Assembly: GCF_009617895.1 (NCBI RefSeq)
Contig: NZ_BLAW01000001.1
Span: forward strand, 1,541,001 to 1,605,000
Source of the DNA: Prolixibacter sp. SD074
Lineage (GTDB): Bacteria > Bacteroidota > Bacteroidia > Bacteroidales > Prolixibacteraceae
Direction of reading: 5' to 3'
Length of the DNA: 64,000 nt
The notes beneath the pieces are model-generated. The model made no database searches and was not told where the DNA came from. It saw nothing but the letters and a program-made list of their open reading frames with translations. The position numbers were made by a program, and so were the translations under genes. Position 1 is the stretch's first letter. Each line of letters starts with the position of its first letter. Shown in pieces: positions 9,233 through 18,516 of this stretch.

Positions 9233-9988
9233 ATGAAAATGTTGTTAAAGGGAAAAGTTGCAATTGTAACCGGAGCAAGCCGGGGTATTGGGGCCGCAAC
9301 GGCTGTTAAACTTGCAGAACACGGCGCTGCAGTGGCCGTAAATTACAATCAAAGTAAAGAAAAAGCTGCTGAAGTGGTAGCTGCTATCCAAAAGAATCAT
9401 GGACGTGCCATAGCTGTAAAGGCCAATGTTTTTGACCGTGAAGAGTCAGATAAAATGGTTCGGGAAGTTGAACGTGAGTTTGGGAAAATCGACATTGTGG
9501 TGTTGAATGCCGGGGGTAATTTTAAGAACGCGCCTTTTATGGAACAAGCCTGGGAAGATTTTGAAAAAAAGATTTTACATGAAGTGAAAGCGAGTTTCTG
9601 GACTTTGAAGGCTGTGCTCCCGTCCATGATAGAACGGAAATCAGGCTCGGTTATTATTATTTCCAGTGGTTTGTCAAGAAGGCCCAATACAGGATTTTCG
9701 GCACATTCAACAGCCAAATCAGCGTTGGATGCATTTGCAAAATCGCTGGCGTTTGAAATGGGGCCTATGCAAATCCGCGTCAACGTGGTGGCTCCCGGCC
9801 TTGTACTTACTGATGCTACCAGCTCCATGCCGGAAGAAAGGGAAAAGATGGTTGCCGGTATGACTCCATTAAGAAGAATCGGGTTACCTGAAGATATCGC
9901 GGGAGCCGTGCTGTTTTATGCTTCCGATGAATCCAAATTCATCACCGGGAATTATCTGCCTGTGAATGGCGGACAGATGATGTTGTAG
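9233..9988 (+). CDS. Short-chain dehydrogenase with His in place of the catalytic Tyr
   Basis: Classical-length SDR (251 aa). The NAD(P)-binding TGASRGIG is at residues 13-20, the NAG motif near 92 and the serine of IIISSGLS near 141. The normally invariant YxxxK is HSTAK here: codon 158 is CAT (His) and Lys162 is kept. The C terminus NYLPVNGGQMML is normal. Expected role is reduction or oxidation of a carbonyl/hydroxyl substrate; the His replacement may change the chemistry or mark a separate subfamily. A good purine-rich ribosome site (AAAGAGGGG) precedes ATG 9233, rare in this window. In operon with the tautomerase. Confidence 0.9.
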   Translation: MKMLLKGKVAIVTGASRGIGAATAVKLAEHGAAVAVNYNQSKEKAAEVVAAIQKNHGRAIAVKANVFDREESDKMVREVEREFGKIDIVVLNAGGNFKNAPFMEQAWEDFEKKILHEVKASFWTLKAVLPSMIERKSGSVIIISSGLSRRPNTGFSAHSTAKSALDAFAKSLAFEMGPMQIRVNVVAPGLVLTDATSSMPEEREKMVAGMTPLRRIGLPEDIAGAVLFYASDESKFITGNYLPVNGGQMML

Positions 9989-10104
9989 GTTATTTCCCCG
10001 GCAAAAATTCCAGCGGATACTGCAACCAGCTGCTGCAGGATTTTTCACTGTGGTTTTCTCCGGGAAAGAATTTGGTGATCCAGTCATTAGATTACTGCTT
10101 TGCG

Positions 10105-10273
10105 AGTTTAATACATATTTATGGCGGATGATCCTGCGCACATACCACCTGGATGGTTCACGTTCCAGTACTTCTGTAACATCCGGGGGCAGTTCGGTGC
10201 TGTTTTCACGACCAATATTTTCCGGGGAGAGATGGACTTCTTCCCTGGGAAGACTTTCCGGCAGGGATGTTTT
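10105..10273 (-). mobile_element. IS66-family TnpC transposase relic
   Basis: Reading the minus strand from about 10273 gives roughly 55 uninterrupted codons that look like the N-terminal region of Bacteroidota IS66 TnpC: LPREEVHLSPE, then VTEVLEREPSRWYVRRIIRHKYV. In complete transposases this block is followed by the zinc-binding linker and DDE core, which are missing here. No start codon, no TnpA/TnpB and no terminal repeats were found, so this is a remnant. It abuts the C-terminal end of the 600-residue gene. The rest of the 9989-10273 gap shows only a short 33-codon frame without recognisable identity. Confidence 0.6.
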
Positions 10274-12076
10274 TCACTTCAAACTTTCAATTTCTCCAAC
10301 CAGACGTTGCAGTGTATTTTTACTGTTGTCCAGCCCGGCTAAAATGCCTGCTTTGCCGTCGTTGAATTTCTCTTTCGCAGAACCGCCAAACAGCCCCCGG
10401 TAATAGGTAATTCCTTTATCGATATTATCCGCAAAAGAAGATAAGTATTTCACCTGCTTTACCGTCACCAATTTTTTGGCCTCATTCACCTTATCCTTCA
10501 AAAAATCGAGGTAAATATTCAGTTCCTTAACAAACATATTAGGCCGGTCAGCCCGCCCCATTACGTTACCACGACCATAGATGTGATCGGTAATTTCCTT
10601 CAGGCTAACGACCTTGTCAAAATAGGCCATATCCGGTCCGGGACAAACGGATACCCCTTCTCCTTCTTCAATGGTATCGAGATGATGGGCTTTCAACGCT
10701 GAGGTTCCCAGTCCAACGCAAATGCACGACTTGTCAATGATCTGGTTCACTTTTTCCTGGTAAGCTTCCGGGGACATGCCCTCTTTTTTCAGCTCTTTCA
10801 TCTTCAGTAGCTGGTATTGCCGCGATGCCGGACAAATTCCCTTTTCGGTGAATTCATTATTCAACGCCACATATTTCTTCGGACAGGGACTTCCCGGCTT
10901 GCCACCTTCGGCCCAGAGCATTTTCTCCACATCCTTGGTGTTACCGCGCAGGTTATTAAAAGGCACGCCCAATGGCGAGATATTACTCAGGTACAAATCT
11001 TTTTCTTTGGCCTCCGCCAGTTTGTTCATGGTTTCGTCATCCACACTGGTTGCTTCAGGAACCAAGAGGAAGGGTGAACCCCATCCTACTGAATCAATCT
11101 GGTAATGATTGATGAGGAATTCGTGCTCTTCAGCGGTACCGACACCACCCTGCGCCGTTATTTTCAGCGGAAGTTCTTTCTCCGGAACCACACGGTTTTT
11201 TGCAACAAGGGCTTGTACCATGATTTCGTGCACGCCCTGGATCAAATCTTTCCGGTTGTCCCGGAATTCGGCCAGGATGGGGCCCATCAGGTTACCTTCG
11301 GTGGCAAAAGCATGACCGCCGCAGTTCAACCCCGATTCAACCCGGTATTCCGAAACCCACAATCCTTTTTTCGCCAGAAATTTGCCCTGGATAAATGCCG
11401 AGCGGTAATCACTTACCTTCAGCACAATTTTCTTTTGGATGTAACCATTCTCATCAGGGAAGAAGTCGTCGAAATGTTCCAGGTAACCATACAAACGTGG
11501 GTTCATACCCGCCGAAAGCACAATGCTCGAATGCAAATCGCTTTGGGCAAATCCGCGCAACGCGGCATGTGCATCGTTATATTCTACCGGCAGTTTTTCC
11601 TTTTTCAGGTAATTGTCTTTATCAATCTTGGTCATGATGTTCACATCGATGCTTCCCAGCGAAAGGTTCTCCCGGAGCCAGCTACCGACTTCATCCCAAT
11701 TGATGTACTTAGCCGTCCGTTTTTTGAACTCTTGCTTGATGGTCGAGCTGTCGGGCAACAAGTTGAAGTATTCCCTTATCTCCTCTCTCCTTTCCAACGC
11801 CGCACTTTTCAACTCTTCGAGCTTGCGTTCGGCCACACTGTTCACCAGGTTGAGATAGGAAGTAATCCGCTTGGCGCGGAAATCTTCAATCTTTTCCGTG
11901 ATTTCCTGGTAAGGCATTTCAAACTTCTCGCAATACATTTTGCGCAGTTTTTCAAGCAACATATCATCTACCAGCGAAATGACAGAATCGATGCCTAAAT
12001 GTGCAACTTTTAAAGGTGTATCAATGGTATATCCAATTCCCATAACGGGAATATGAAACGAATGGGTGTTTGCCAT
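10274..12076 (-). CDS. Uncharacterised 600-aa protein with nitronate-monooxygenase-like barrel motifs
   Basis: Function not recognised with certainty. The start (PVMGIGYTIDTPLKVAHLGI) and the motifs GLNCGGHAF near residue 270 and TAQGGVGTAEEHEFL followed by SVGWGSPFLLVPEA near residues 335-370 resemble FMN TIM-barrel enzymes of the nitronate monooxygenase / enoyl reductase FabK type (GGHA and GG-x-GT...G-x-x-FL). An N-terminal charged helical segment (70-135) and a C-terminal helical tail (500-600) are extra. Several Cys clusters (PGSPCPKKY, GICPAS, KSCICVGLG, VCPGPD) hint at a metal or Fe-S site. About twice the length of ordinary family members. Monocistronic; an IS66 relic touches its 3' end. 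Confidence 0.75.
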   Translation of the reverse strand: MANTHSFHIPVMGIGYTIDTPLKVAHLGIDSVISLVDDMLLEKLRKMYCEKFEMPYQEITEKIEDFRAKRITSYLNLVNSVAERKLEELKSAALERREEIREYFNLLPDSSTIKQEFKKRTAKYINWDEVGSWLRENLSLGSIDVNIMTKIDKDNYLKKEKLPVEYNDAHAALRGFAQSDLHSSIVLSAGMNPRLYGYLEHFDDFFPDENGYIQKKIVLKVSDYRSAFIQGKFLAKKGLWVSEYRVESGLNCGGHAFATEGNLMGPILAEFRDNRKDLIQGVHEIMVQALVAKNRVVPEKELPLKITAQGGVGTAEEHEFLINHYQIDSVGWGSPFLLVPEATSVDDETMNKLAEAKEKDLYLSNISPLGVPFNNLRGNTKDVEKMLWAEGGKPGSPCPKKYVALNNEFTEKGICPASRQYQLLKMKELKKEGMSPEAYQEKVNQIIDKSCICVGLGTSALKAHHLDTIEEGEGVSVCPGPDMAYFDKVVSLKEITDHIYGRGNVMGRADRPNMFVKELNIYLDFLKDKVNEAKKLVTVKQVKYLSSFADNIDKGITYYRGLFGGSAKEKFNDGKAGILAGLDNSKNTLQRLVGEIESLK

Positions 12077-12546
12077 AATGTAATTTGTTAATCGGTAAAC
12101 GTTGGAATGTACGGGTAGAGTGGCTTATGGGTATTCTTTTTAACCTTTGGAGACTTCCGGCAGGCGGAAAATTATCTGTCCTTCCTCTTCAAATCCTTCG
12201 TGCCGCCACTGCCTGTCAGGCAACGCTCAGCTTTTTATTTATTCATGCTATTGTCATTCAATTAGCGCAAGATAGCTGAAATTTAGCTGCATCAACGATC
12301 TACCCTCTTATATAGACTTATTCTGTATTGCGTTTACAGGTTTCATGTTCTGTTTTGGGGTTTAGCCTAATCGTCCTCTTTATTATTCATTGTTCATTTC
12401 TCATTGATTTACAGGTTTCAGGTTGCACTTCGCTGTTACTGTGGTTACTGTTGTTAAAGAAGTTTTAAGTGTTAAACAAAAAAAAGGATGGATTCATCCG
12501 GCTGCCGGAAGATATCCACCCTTTCTCATATTTTTGATTGAAACGC
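12077..12546. other. Long intergenic region with direct repeat, small hairpin and a terminator
   Basis: 470 bp without a credible gene. It contains TGCCTGACAGGCA (about 12205-12217), a small hairpin, two copies of TTTACAGGTTTCA about 80 bp apart (near 12329 and 12410), and the terminator at 12483-12524. The 64-codon plus-strand frame from 12085 has no protein-like character. Confidence 0.4.
12475..12524 (-). terminator. Terminator of the acyl-CoA dehydrogenase gene
   Basis: Stem AAAGGATGGAT (12483-12493) / ATCCACCCTTT (12514-12524) with one G-T pair and an inner CCGGC/CCGG helix. On the minus strand it is followed by a run of at least eight T. Lies about 20 bp past the stop codon at 12547. 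Confidence 0.8.
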
Positions 12547-14058
12547 TTAACTGAACTTCAGCCACGAGCTATTCTCATGATATTCGACTACCGGAGCCGT
12601 TTGTGTCTGAAACTTGTATGAGCTCACCAACATGGCAATATCGTGCCGGATGGTTTCGATGCTTTCCTGAATCAAATCGCTGCGGAAACCTTTCGAACCA
12701 AGCGTAACCACGTGATTGGCAGCAATCACCTTGCTGATAATTTTGCCCAAATCGACCACTTTGCGCTGTGGCAAATCAAAATTGACCTTAAAGTTGACCA
12801 GCGACTTGAAATAATCAGCAGCGCGATCGGTCAGGTTGTACGACTGGAAGAAATCCAACAGGCTCGTCACTTTTTGCTTGCGCATCATCTTCAACACACC
12901 TTCCGAAACCTGGGTGTACAGCATGTCGTTCGAACCTTCGAAAATCTGGAATGGACGCGAATCCATGATGCCCCGTGAGCCCACGCTCTCAGCTTTATAA
13001 CCGTTGGCCCCCATCAATTGCGTCAGGGTTTGGGCTGCTTCCTGCATCAGGTCGGTGATGTATGCCTTCATACTGCCGGCTTCCACCGCATCGGGCGATA
13101 AATCATGCTCGATACCGCTGTGTTCCGCACTGCGCGAACACATGGCAGAACTAATGGTAAACGCACTTTGAATACGGGAAATCTGGTGCTTCACCTGGTC
13201 AAGCGACATTAGCGACTTGCCCCCGACAAAACGGGAAGTCACCTGCCTGATGGCATCATCCAGCATCCGGTTGATAAAGCCCATTCCCATGCCCGGAAAC
13301 TGAAACCGGCTGCGGTGGAGCAAATCCATCATCAACTTAAGCCCTGTTGTTTCGGGCTGGAGTTTATTCTCTTCGGGTACTTTGATATCGATCTTATTTC
13401 TCCCGTAAGGAATCGGGTATAATCCAATGTTGTTGTAATACTCTTCTACTTCAATACGCTGCCCGGGCTGATGGGCGTCGCAAACAAAAAAATCAATGTC
13501 GCGTGCCAGACGGCCGTCCTTATTTTTGGAGCGTGAGGCCATCAGCCAGTAATCGGCCATACCCGTCAACCCCTGCCAGTGCTTGGTTCCCTGAATATGA
13601 TAGTGTGACCCCTCTTTCACATTAAATGTATGCATGTTTAACGCATCGCTGCCATAGTCGGGCTCGGTAATCATCAGTCCCCCCATGTTCTGCTTGTTCA
13701 TGAACCGTTTAAAGATGTCGCCTTTAACCAAATCCTGGGCATATTTCACCACCGGTTCCAGGAAAAGGGCCATGTTGATGCCGAATACCAACGACAATGG
13801 CAACGACTCGTACGACGCCGTTTCCAGAACGCCCAAACACTCCTTCACCTTTACGCCCCTGCCGCCATAGGCTTCAGGAATGGCTACCGATAACGGATTC
13901 CGGGACATGATGTCACGCAATACCAAGGCAGGAAAACCCCTTTGCTGAATGAATTTTTCAATGTTGTCCCGCTCATAAAAAACACTTTTCATTGTCTCCT
14001 TCAGCGAGTTGAGAAATGCGTTAAACGGAACCTGTCCTGTACTTTCAGAAATCGTCAT
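12547..14058 (-). CDS. Acyl-CoA dehydrogenase family protein
   Basis: FAD-dependent enzyme that introduces the alpha-beta double bond into acyl-CoA. Residues 35-130 form the helical N domain, 130-240 the beta domain with MITEPDYGSDALNMHT (flavin/substrate contact), and 250-400 the C-terminal helical domain. The catalytic Glu is probably that in IFEGSNDML near residue 373, at the position of the E-G-T/S motif. At 503 residues it is longer than classical members (about 380) because of a C-terminal extension after residue 390. Acyl chain specificity cannot be read from sequence. Single gene with its own terminator. Confidence 0.85.
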   Translation of the reverse strand: MTISESTGQVPFNAFLNSLKETMKSVFYERDNIEKFIQQRGFPALVLRDIMSRNPLSVAIPEAYGGRGVKVKECLGVLETASYESLPLSLVFGINMALFLEPVVKYAQDLVKGDIFKRFMNKQNMGGLMITEPDYGSDALNMHTFNVKEGSHYHIQGTKHWQGLTGMADYWLMASRSKNKDGRLARDIDFFVCDAHQPGQRIEVEEYYNNIGLYPIPYGRNKIDIKVPEENKLQPETTGLKLMMDLLHRSRFQFPGMGMGFINRMLDDAIRQVTSRFVGGKSLMSLDQVKHQISRIQSAFTISSAMCSRSAEHSGIEHDLSPDAVEAGSMKAYITDLMQEAAQTLTQLMGANGYKAESVGSRGIMDSRPFQIFEGSNDMLYTQVSEGVLKMMRKQKVTSLLDFFQSYNLTDRAADYFKSLVNFKVNFDLPQRKVVDLGKIISKVIAANHVVTLGSKGFRSDLIQESIETIRHDIAMLVSSYKFQTQTAPVVEYHENSSWLKFS

Positions 14059-14217
14059 TATTGTATCTTGTTTGATGTAAATGTCATGCTATTTAAATGT
14101 CTCTAAATTTACGTTTAATCATGCAGAATCCATAAATGAATATCCGATTACAACAGCGTTCAGACAGGCCATAATGTTCACAGATGGAGTAGAAAAACAA
14201 TATAAATGTGATTATGA

Positions 14218-14517
14218 TTAACCTAAACCTCTGCCAAATCCAATTTCCGATGAATGGCCCTGTATCCAGCTTTCCCGGTTTTCCTTGCGGAAAAGGTGTA
14301 CCATCAGGAAATCGCCGGCTGCAGCCACCGTAAAGAAAAATGGACCACTTGACTTTACCATATCGACAATTCTTTTATTGATGCTTAAACCTAATCGGTG
14401 AAGCAATTTGAGGAGCTCCCCGTAGCGTACCTGTTCCGTGCGGACGCCCAGTGTTTGCAAGCGTTCAGCTTCTTCGGCATGAAGACGCTTAAAGTAAATC
14501 TGAATTTTGTTGTTCAT
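14218..14517 (-). CDS. Small hypothetical protein (99 aa)
   Basis: No family recognised. The protein begins with a charged amphipathic helix (RLHAEEAERLQTLGVRTEQVRYGELLKLLHRLGL) and has a hydrophobic stretch FFFTVAAAGDFLMVHLF near residues 59-75, too polar for a clear membrane helix. It starts 49 bp downstream of the HAD phosphatase gene on the same strand and may be co-transcribed. Codon use looks like that of neighbours; no competing frame is better. Confidence 0.5.
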   Translation of the reverse strand: MNNKIQIYFKRLHAEEAERLQTLGVRTEQVRYGELLKLLHRLGLSINKRIVDMVKSSGPFFFTVAAAGDFLMVHLFRKENRESWIQGHSSEIGFGRGLG

Positions 14518-14566
14518 CTCTTTTCTTCTACCCAGAAGAAAGTTTGAACATACGGACTGGATACAT

Positions 14567-15259
14567 CTAATTACCCCCTATCAGGGTTGAAATATGTTCC
14601 GCGCTCATTTCATCGAAATTGCTGATCGTCAGAATGGCCCCGGCTTTCCTGAGTTCATCATCCGAATGGCTGGTGGTTACCCCAATCACTTTGATTCCCG
14701 CCCCGACAGCGGCTCTTATTCCTGCCAGGGAGTCTTCGAAAACGACACATTGCGAAGCGGGCATGCCCATTTGCTCCAAAGTAGCCAGATAGATTTCCGG
14801 ATGTGGCTTTCCGTGGGTTACCCGGGCCCGGTCAATAATGAATTCAAAATACTCTCTTAACTGAAGCTTGTCCATTACCATATCGACATTCTTAGTCGGC
14901 GCCGACGTAGCTACAACGATTCTGTATCCGGCTGAACGTAATTGTTCCAGGAAATTACGCAATCCCTCAACGGGTTCCACCCCGTCCATCCGCTTTACCA
15001 TGCTCCGGTATTCTGCATCGACAGCCTGATTGAAACTGTCTACCTCTTCCTGTGCCATCTCTCGTTTCATCAGGATCCGGATAGCCGAATCGCCGGTGGT
15101 ACCAAAAATGAAATTGGTAAAATCTTCTTCGGTGATGGAAATACCTTCCCGCCCGAAAACCGTACGCCAGGCTTTTTTATGCAGCGGATTACTGTCTATG
15201 ATCACACCGTCCATATCGAATATGAGCCCCATTGGAGCAAAGTTTTCCGGACTTTCCAT
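14567..15259 (-). CDS. HAD-superfamily phosphatase (beta-phosphoglucomutase-like)
   Basis: Cytosolic Mg-dependent phosphohydrolase or phosphomutase. Motif I is IFDMDGVIIDSNPLH (nucleophile Asp and general acid Asp) near residues 13-27; motif II is VATSAPT near 118; motif III/IV are KPHPEIYLAT and VFEDSLAGIRAA near 155 and 175. The four-helix cap between motifs I and II makes it subclass C1, as in beta-phosphoglucomutase and sugar-phosphate phosphatases. 230 residues. An internal ATG at 15232 is an alternative start just before motif I. Confidence 0.9.
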   Translation of the reverse strand: MESPENFAPMGLIFDMDGVIIDSNPLHKKAWRTVFGREGISITEEDFTNFIFGTTGDSAIRILMKREMAQEEVDSFNQAVDAEYRSMVKRMDGVEPVEGLRNFLEQLRSAGYRIVVATSAPTKNVDMVMDKLQLREYFEFIIDRARVTHGKPHPEIYLATLEQMGMPASQCVVFEDSLAGIRAAVGAGIKVIGVTTSHSDDELRKAGAILTISNFDEMSAEHISTLIGGN

Positions 15260-15324
15260 CGTTTACGTTTTCTTTCTATTGACTAAAAGTAAGAATTTAT
15301 CATCCTTTTATTTTCATGCGCAGC

Positions 15325-15354
15325 AAAAAAACAGGCCCGGAACACTACCGGGCC
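15325..15354 (-). terminator. Terminator of the M16 peptidase gene
   Basis: Perfect 7-bp stem GGCCCGG (15334-15340) / CCGGGCC (15348-15354), 7-nt loop, followed on the minus strand by a run of T (A-run at 15325-15331). Confidence 0.8.
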
Positions 15355-15418
15355 TCTCCGCAGTTCACCTGTTAAGACGGGCTTATGTATTTCGGGGGCA
15401 GCTCCGGCACAAGCCAAA

Positions 15419-18355
15419 TCAATATCCAAAAATATCTTCGAGCGCCAGCTCTTCAACCGGACCGACTTTTTTCAAAGCATCCAAATCGGCGTCATCCCGG
15501 TTTCCAACCACCAGGTAAGTAAAGTGCTGGTTCTTCATATGGTCGTTAAAGAAATTCTGCACATCGGCAATGTCCGAATTCTCAACCTTGTTATAAACAT
15601 CTTCCCGGATATCCTTATCGATACCCAAACGCTGGTTCCGTAACCAGGTCCAGAAGATGTTCGTTTTGTTGATGCGCTCCGTCTGGATATTCTTCATCAC
15701 GCTTTCGCGGGCAATTCCAAACAGACGATTATCGGAAATCATGTTATCCAACAAACCGTTCATGGCACCAATCGCATCCATCATTTTATCGGCTTGTGTG
15801 TACACGGCGCCATTGATGTAGAAAGGTTCTTCTTTCTTCGATGGGGCACTGTATCCGGCCCATGCAGAATAAGCCAGAGCCCTCGATTCGCGGATTTCCT
15901 GGAATACGACTGAACTCATCGAGTTGCCGTAATATTCATTAAACAACTGCGAATTAACGTACGTTTCGGGCGAGAACGGTAAACTTTGGGACATCATCCG
16001 GATATCAACCTGCGATTTATCGTAATTCACAAAGAAGACCTTATTCTCATTTGTCGGTTGCATCGCAAATTCTTTTTCTGCCGGGATCGATTTCAACTCA
16101 GCCGGAATCTGATGCCCCTCCTTCACCATCTGAAAAACCTGCTCGGAGGACGTCGGGCCATAGTAGAATACGCGATGTGGGTAATGACTAAATTCATGTA
16201 ATTTGGCTACCAAAACAGCCGGATCAACTTTATGGAGTCCTTCTTCCGAAATCACATTGGTGAAGGGATTCTCCTTTCCGTACTGTCCGTAATACTGAAG
16301 AGCACGTCGAATCTGGTACTGGTTCAGCTTGGCATCGGCACGTTCTTTCAGAATTCCTTCCACCATTTTATCATAGGCTTCCTGATCGGGTTGGGCATTG
16401 GCCAGCAAATGTTCCAGCAGTTCCATTCCCTTCTTCGCATTCTTATCCAAACCGGAAATGAACACATAGGAACGGTCGTTACCGGTATTCACATTCAAAT
16501 CAACTCCCAGCTTATAGAATTCCTTTTTCAGGTCAGCAGCCGGATATTTATCGGTTCCCAGGTAAGGCAAATACTTGACCGCTAGTTCGAGCAACGGATC
16601 GTGGTTCCGGCCCATGTCGACTACATAATCCAACTGGAAGAGCTCATTGGTTTCGTTGGGAATATAATCCATCTTCACTCCTTCTGCCAGCGGCTTTTCA
16701 TCGATAGCCTCCTCAAAGTTGACAAACCGGGGCTTCAGAGGCTCTACCTTCTGCGCCGTAAAATCGGTGAAGAATTTCGACTGATCCTGCCGGTTGATGG
16801 AAATAGGCGTAATTTCCGGTTTATCGACCTTCACCAGCCCTTTGGCTTCTCCTGTCCGTTTATACGCAAGAACATAGTTATCCTTGTAATGCTCGCGGGC
16901 AAAAGCCACCAATTCGTCTTTGGTAATTTTTTCCATTTCATCGTAAAACGCCAGTTCGTCTGCCCAGTTGGTTTTCTTGATAAAGGAATTCAGGTAATTG
17001 AAGACTCTCCATTTTCCTTCGTTCTGACGAATGGCATTTAAACGCAGGTTATTCACTGTTGCCTGAATCAGCCAATCGTCAAATTCGCCATTCTTCACTT
17101 TTTCGATCTCTGTCAATAACAAGTCACGAACCTCATCAAGCGACTGTCCCTGTCGTGGTGTTCCATACAAACGATGTTCGCCATATTCGTTGTGAAAGTT
17201 GCTATAGCTGCCTGCTTTCAGTACTTTCTGACTTTGATTCAAATCAAGGTCGATCAACCCGGCCGTCGAGTTGGTCAGGATGTAGTCAATCATGGTCACA
17301 TATTTCCGGTCAGGCGAATGATAGCCACTGAAACGATAAGCCAGCATCACCCGCTCAGCATCCGGTCCATACACTTCCTTCACTACCGGCTTCTCAATCG
17401 GTTCCAGTTTAGCATGTTTTACTTCCGGAAGCGGTTTCGATTTATATTTACCGAAAGTGGCACCGACCATCTGGATGGTTTTATCGTAATCGAGATCTCC
17501 AGTCAGGATAACTGCCATATTGTTTGGAACGTACCAGGTATGATAGAAATTCATGATGTTAACCATCGACGGATTTTTCAAATCTTCCGGTCGGCCAATT
17601 ACATCGGTACCCAGCGGATGCCCAGGATAAAGATCACTGATAATAGCGCGGTTCAGCCGGCGGCCATCGTTATCCTGAGACATGTTGAATTCTTCGTACA
17701 CCGTTTCCAGTTCAGTATGGAACAAACGAAGAACCGGATCGCTAAAACGCTCATATTCCATGTTGATCCACTTATTCAGTTCATTGGATGGAATATCGTT
17801 CATGTAAACGGTAAACTCATATGATGTACCCGCATTGGTATACTTTGCCCCAATTGTGGAAACCATTTTGTCGTACTCGTTCGGAATCGCATATTTCGAA
17901 GCTTCCTGCGAGACCTCATCAATCTGTTTGTAGATGGCTTTTTTCACTTCCGGATCAGTTGCAACCTTGTGGGCTTCGAATAAGCCGGAGATGGAGTCGA
18001 GCAGTACCTTTTCTTTTCCCCAGTCATTGGTACCAAACTCATCGGTTCCCTTAAACATCATGTGCTCGAAATAGTGAGCCAGTCCCGTTGTTTCTTTCGG
18101 GTCATTCAATGAACCGGCCCGCACGCCGATAAAAGTAAAAATACGGGGTTCGTCTGTGTTCTGAGACAAATAGACCTTTAATCCATTATCCAATGTGTAG
18201 ATTCGGGTTTTCAATGGATCATTGATCACTTCTTCGTACTTATAACCGTTGGAATCGGTCTTTTGAAGGGTTACATACTTCGATTTCTTCTCGGTGCAGG
18301 AGAAGAACAGACTAATGATCATCATCACCATCAGCACCCGGAAAAGCCTTTTCAT
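15419..18355 (-). CDS. M16 family zinc metallopeptidase lipoprotein
   Basis: Pitrilysin-type protease with an inverted zinc motif HYFEH at about residues 92-96 (GLAHYFEHMMFKG) and a distal Glu region (ELETVYEEFNM). Four-domain architecture of about 978 residues: an active M16 half and an inactive C-terminal half beginning near residue 560. The N terminus MKRLFRVLMVMMIISLFFSC ends in a lipobox cysteine, so it is probably membrane-anchored in the periplasm or at the surface, degrading peptides of modest size. The next upstream gene is another metallopeptidase lipoprotein, 160 bp away on the same strand. Confidence 0.93.
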   Translation of the reverse strand: MKRLFRVLMVMMIISLFFSCTEKKSKYVTLQKTDSNGYKYEEVINDPLKTRIYTLDNGLKVYLSQNTDEPRIFTFIGVRAGSLNDPKETTGLAHYFEHMMFKGTDEFGTNDWGKEKVLLDSISGLFEAHKVATDPEVKKAIYKQIDEVSQEASKYAIPNEYDKMVSTIGAKYTNAGTSYEFTVYMNDIPSNELNKWINMEYERFSDPVLRLFHTELETVYEEFNMSQDNDGRRLNRAIISDLYPGHPLGTDVIGRPEDLKNPSMVNIMNFYHTWYVPNNMAVILTGDLDYDKTIQMVGATFGKYKSKPLPEVKHAKLEPIEKPVVKEVYGPDAERVMLAYRFSGYHSPDRKYVTMIDYILTNSTAGLIDLDLNQSQKVLKAGSYSNFHNEYGEHRLYGTPRQGQSLDEVRDLLLTEIEKVKNGEFDDWLIQATVNNLRLNAIRQNEGKWRVFNYLNSFIKKTNWADELAFYDEMEKITKDELVAFAREHYKDNYVLAYKRTGEAKGLVKVDKPEITPISINRQDQSKFFTDFTAQKVEPLKPRFVNFEEAIDEKPLAEGVKMDYIPNETNELFQLDYVVDMGRNHDPLLELAVKYLPYLGTDKYPAADLKKEFYKLGVDLNVNTGNDRSYVFISGLDKNAKKGMELLEHLLANAQPDQEAYDKMVEGILKERADAKLNQYQIRRALQYYGQYGKENPFTNVISEEGLHKVDPAVLVAKLHEFSHYPHRVFYYGPTSSEQVFQMVKEGHQIPAELKSIPAEKEFAMQPTNENKVFFVNYDKSQVDIRMMSQSLPFSPETYVNSQLFNEYYGNSMSSVVFQEIRESRALAYSAWAGYSAPSKKEEPFYINGAVYTQADKMMDAIGAMNGLLDNMISDNRLFGIARESVMKNIQTERINKTNIFWTWLRNQRLGIDKDIREDVYNKVENSDIADVQNFFNDHMKNQHFTYLVVGNRDDADLDALKKVGPVEELALEDIFGY

Positions 18356-18516
18356 AAGTAAGTTAATTTAAATATTGATTTAACATTTAGCTGCTTAATT
18401 AAATTGTATATCAAGTTACTAAAAAAACAATACAATTCAATTGGGCTTTCTTTAAGATGAGTAAAACGATCTGATAAGTTGCGTGATAACTTTTATATAA
18501 TAAGACCCGGGCCGGC

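Noticed and set aside
11105-11998. 297-codon plus-strand open frame opposite the 600-aa gene
   Set aside because: It is the complement of a clearly protein-coding frame, and its translation is rich in Phe/His/Gln with no domain or signal; typical antisense shadow.
12329-12425. Two TTTACAGGTTTCA copies taken as the start of a CRISPR or MITE
   Set aside because: Only two copies, no regular spacing or terminal inverted repeats, no cas genes.
17174-17824. 216-codon plus-strand frame inside the M16 peptidase gene
   Set aside because: Antisense shadow of a gene with intact zinc motif and full-length homology.
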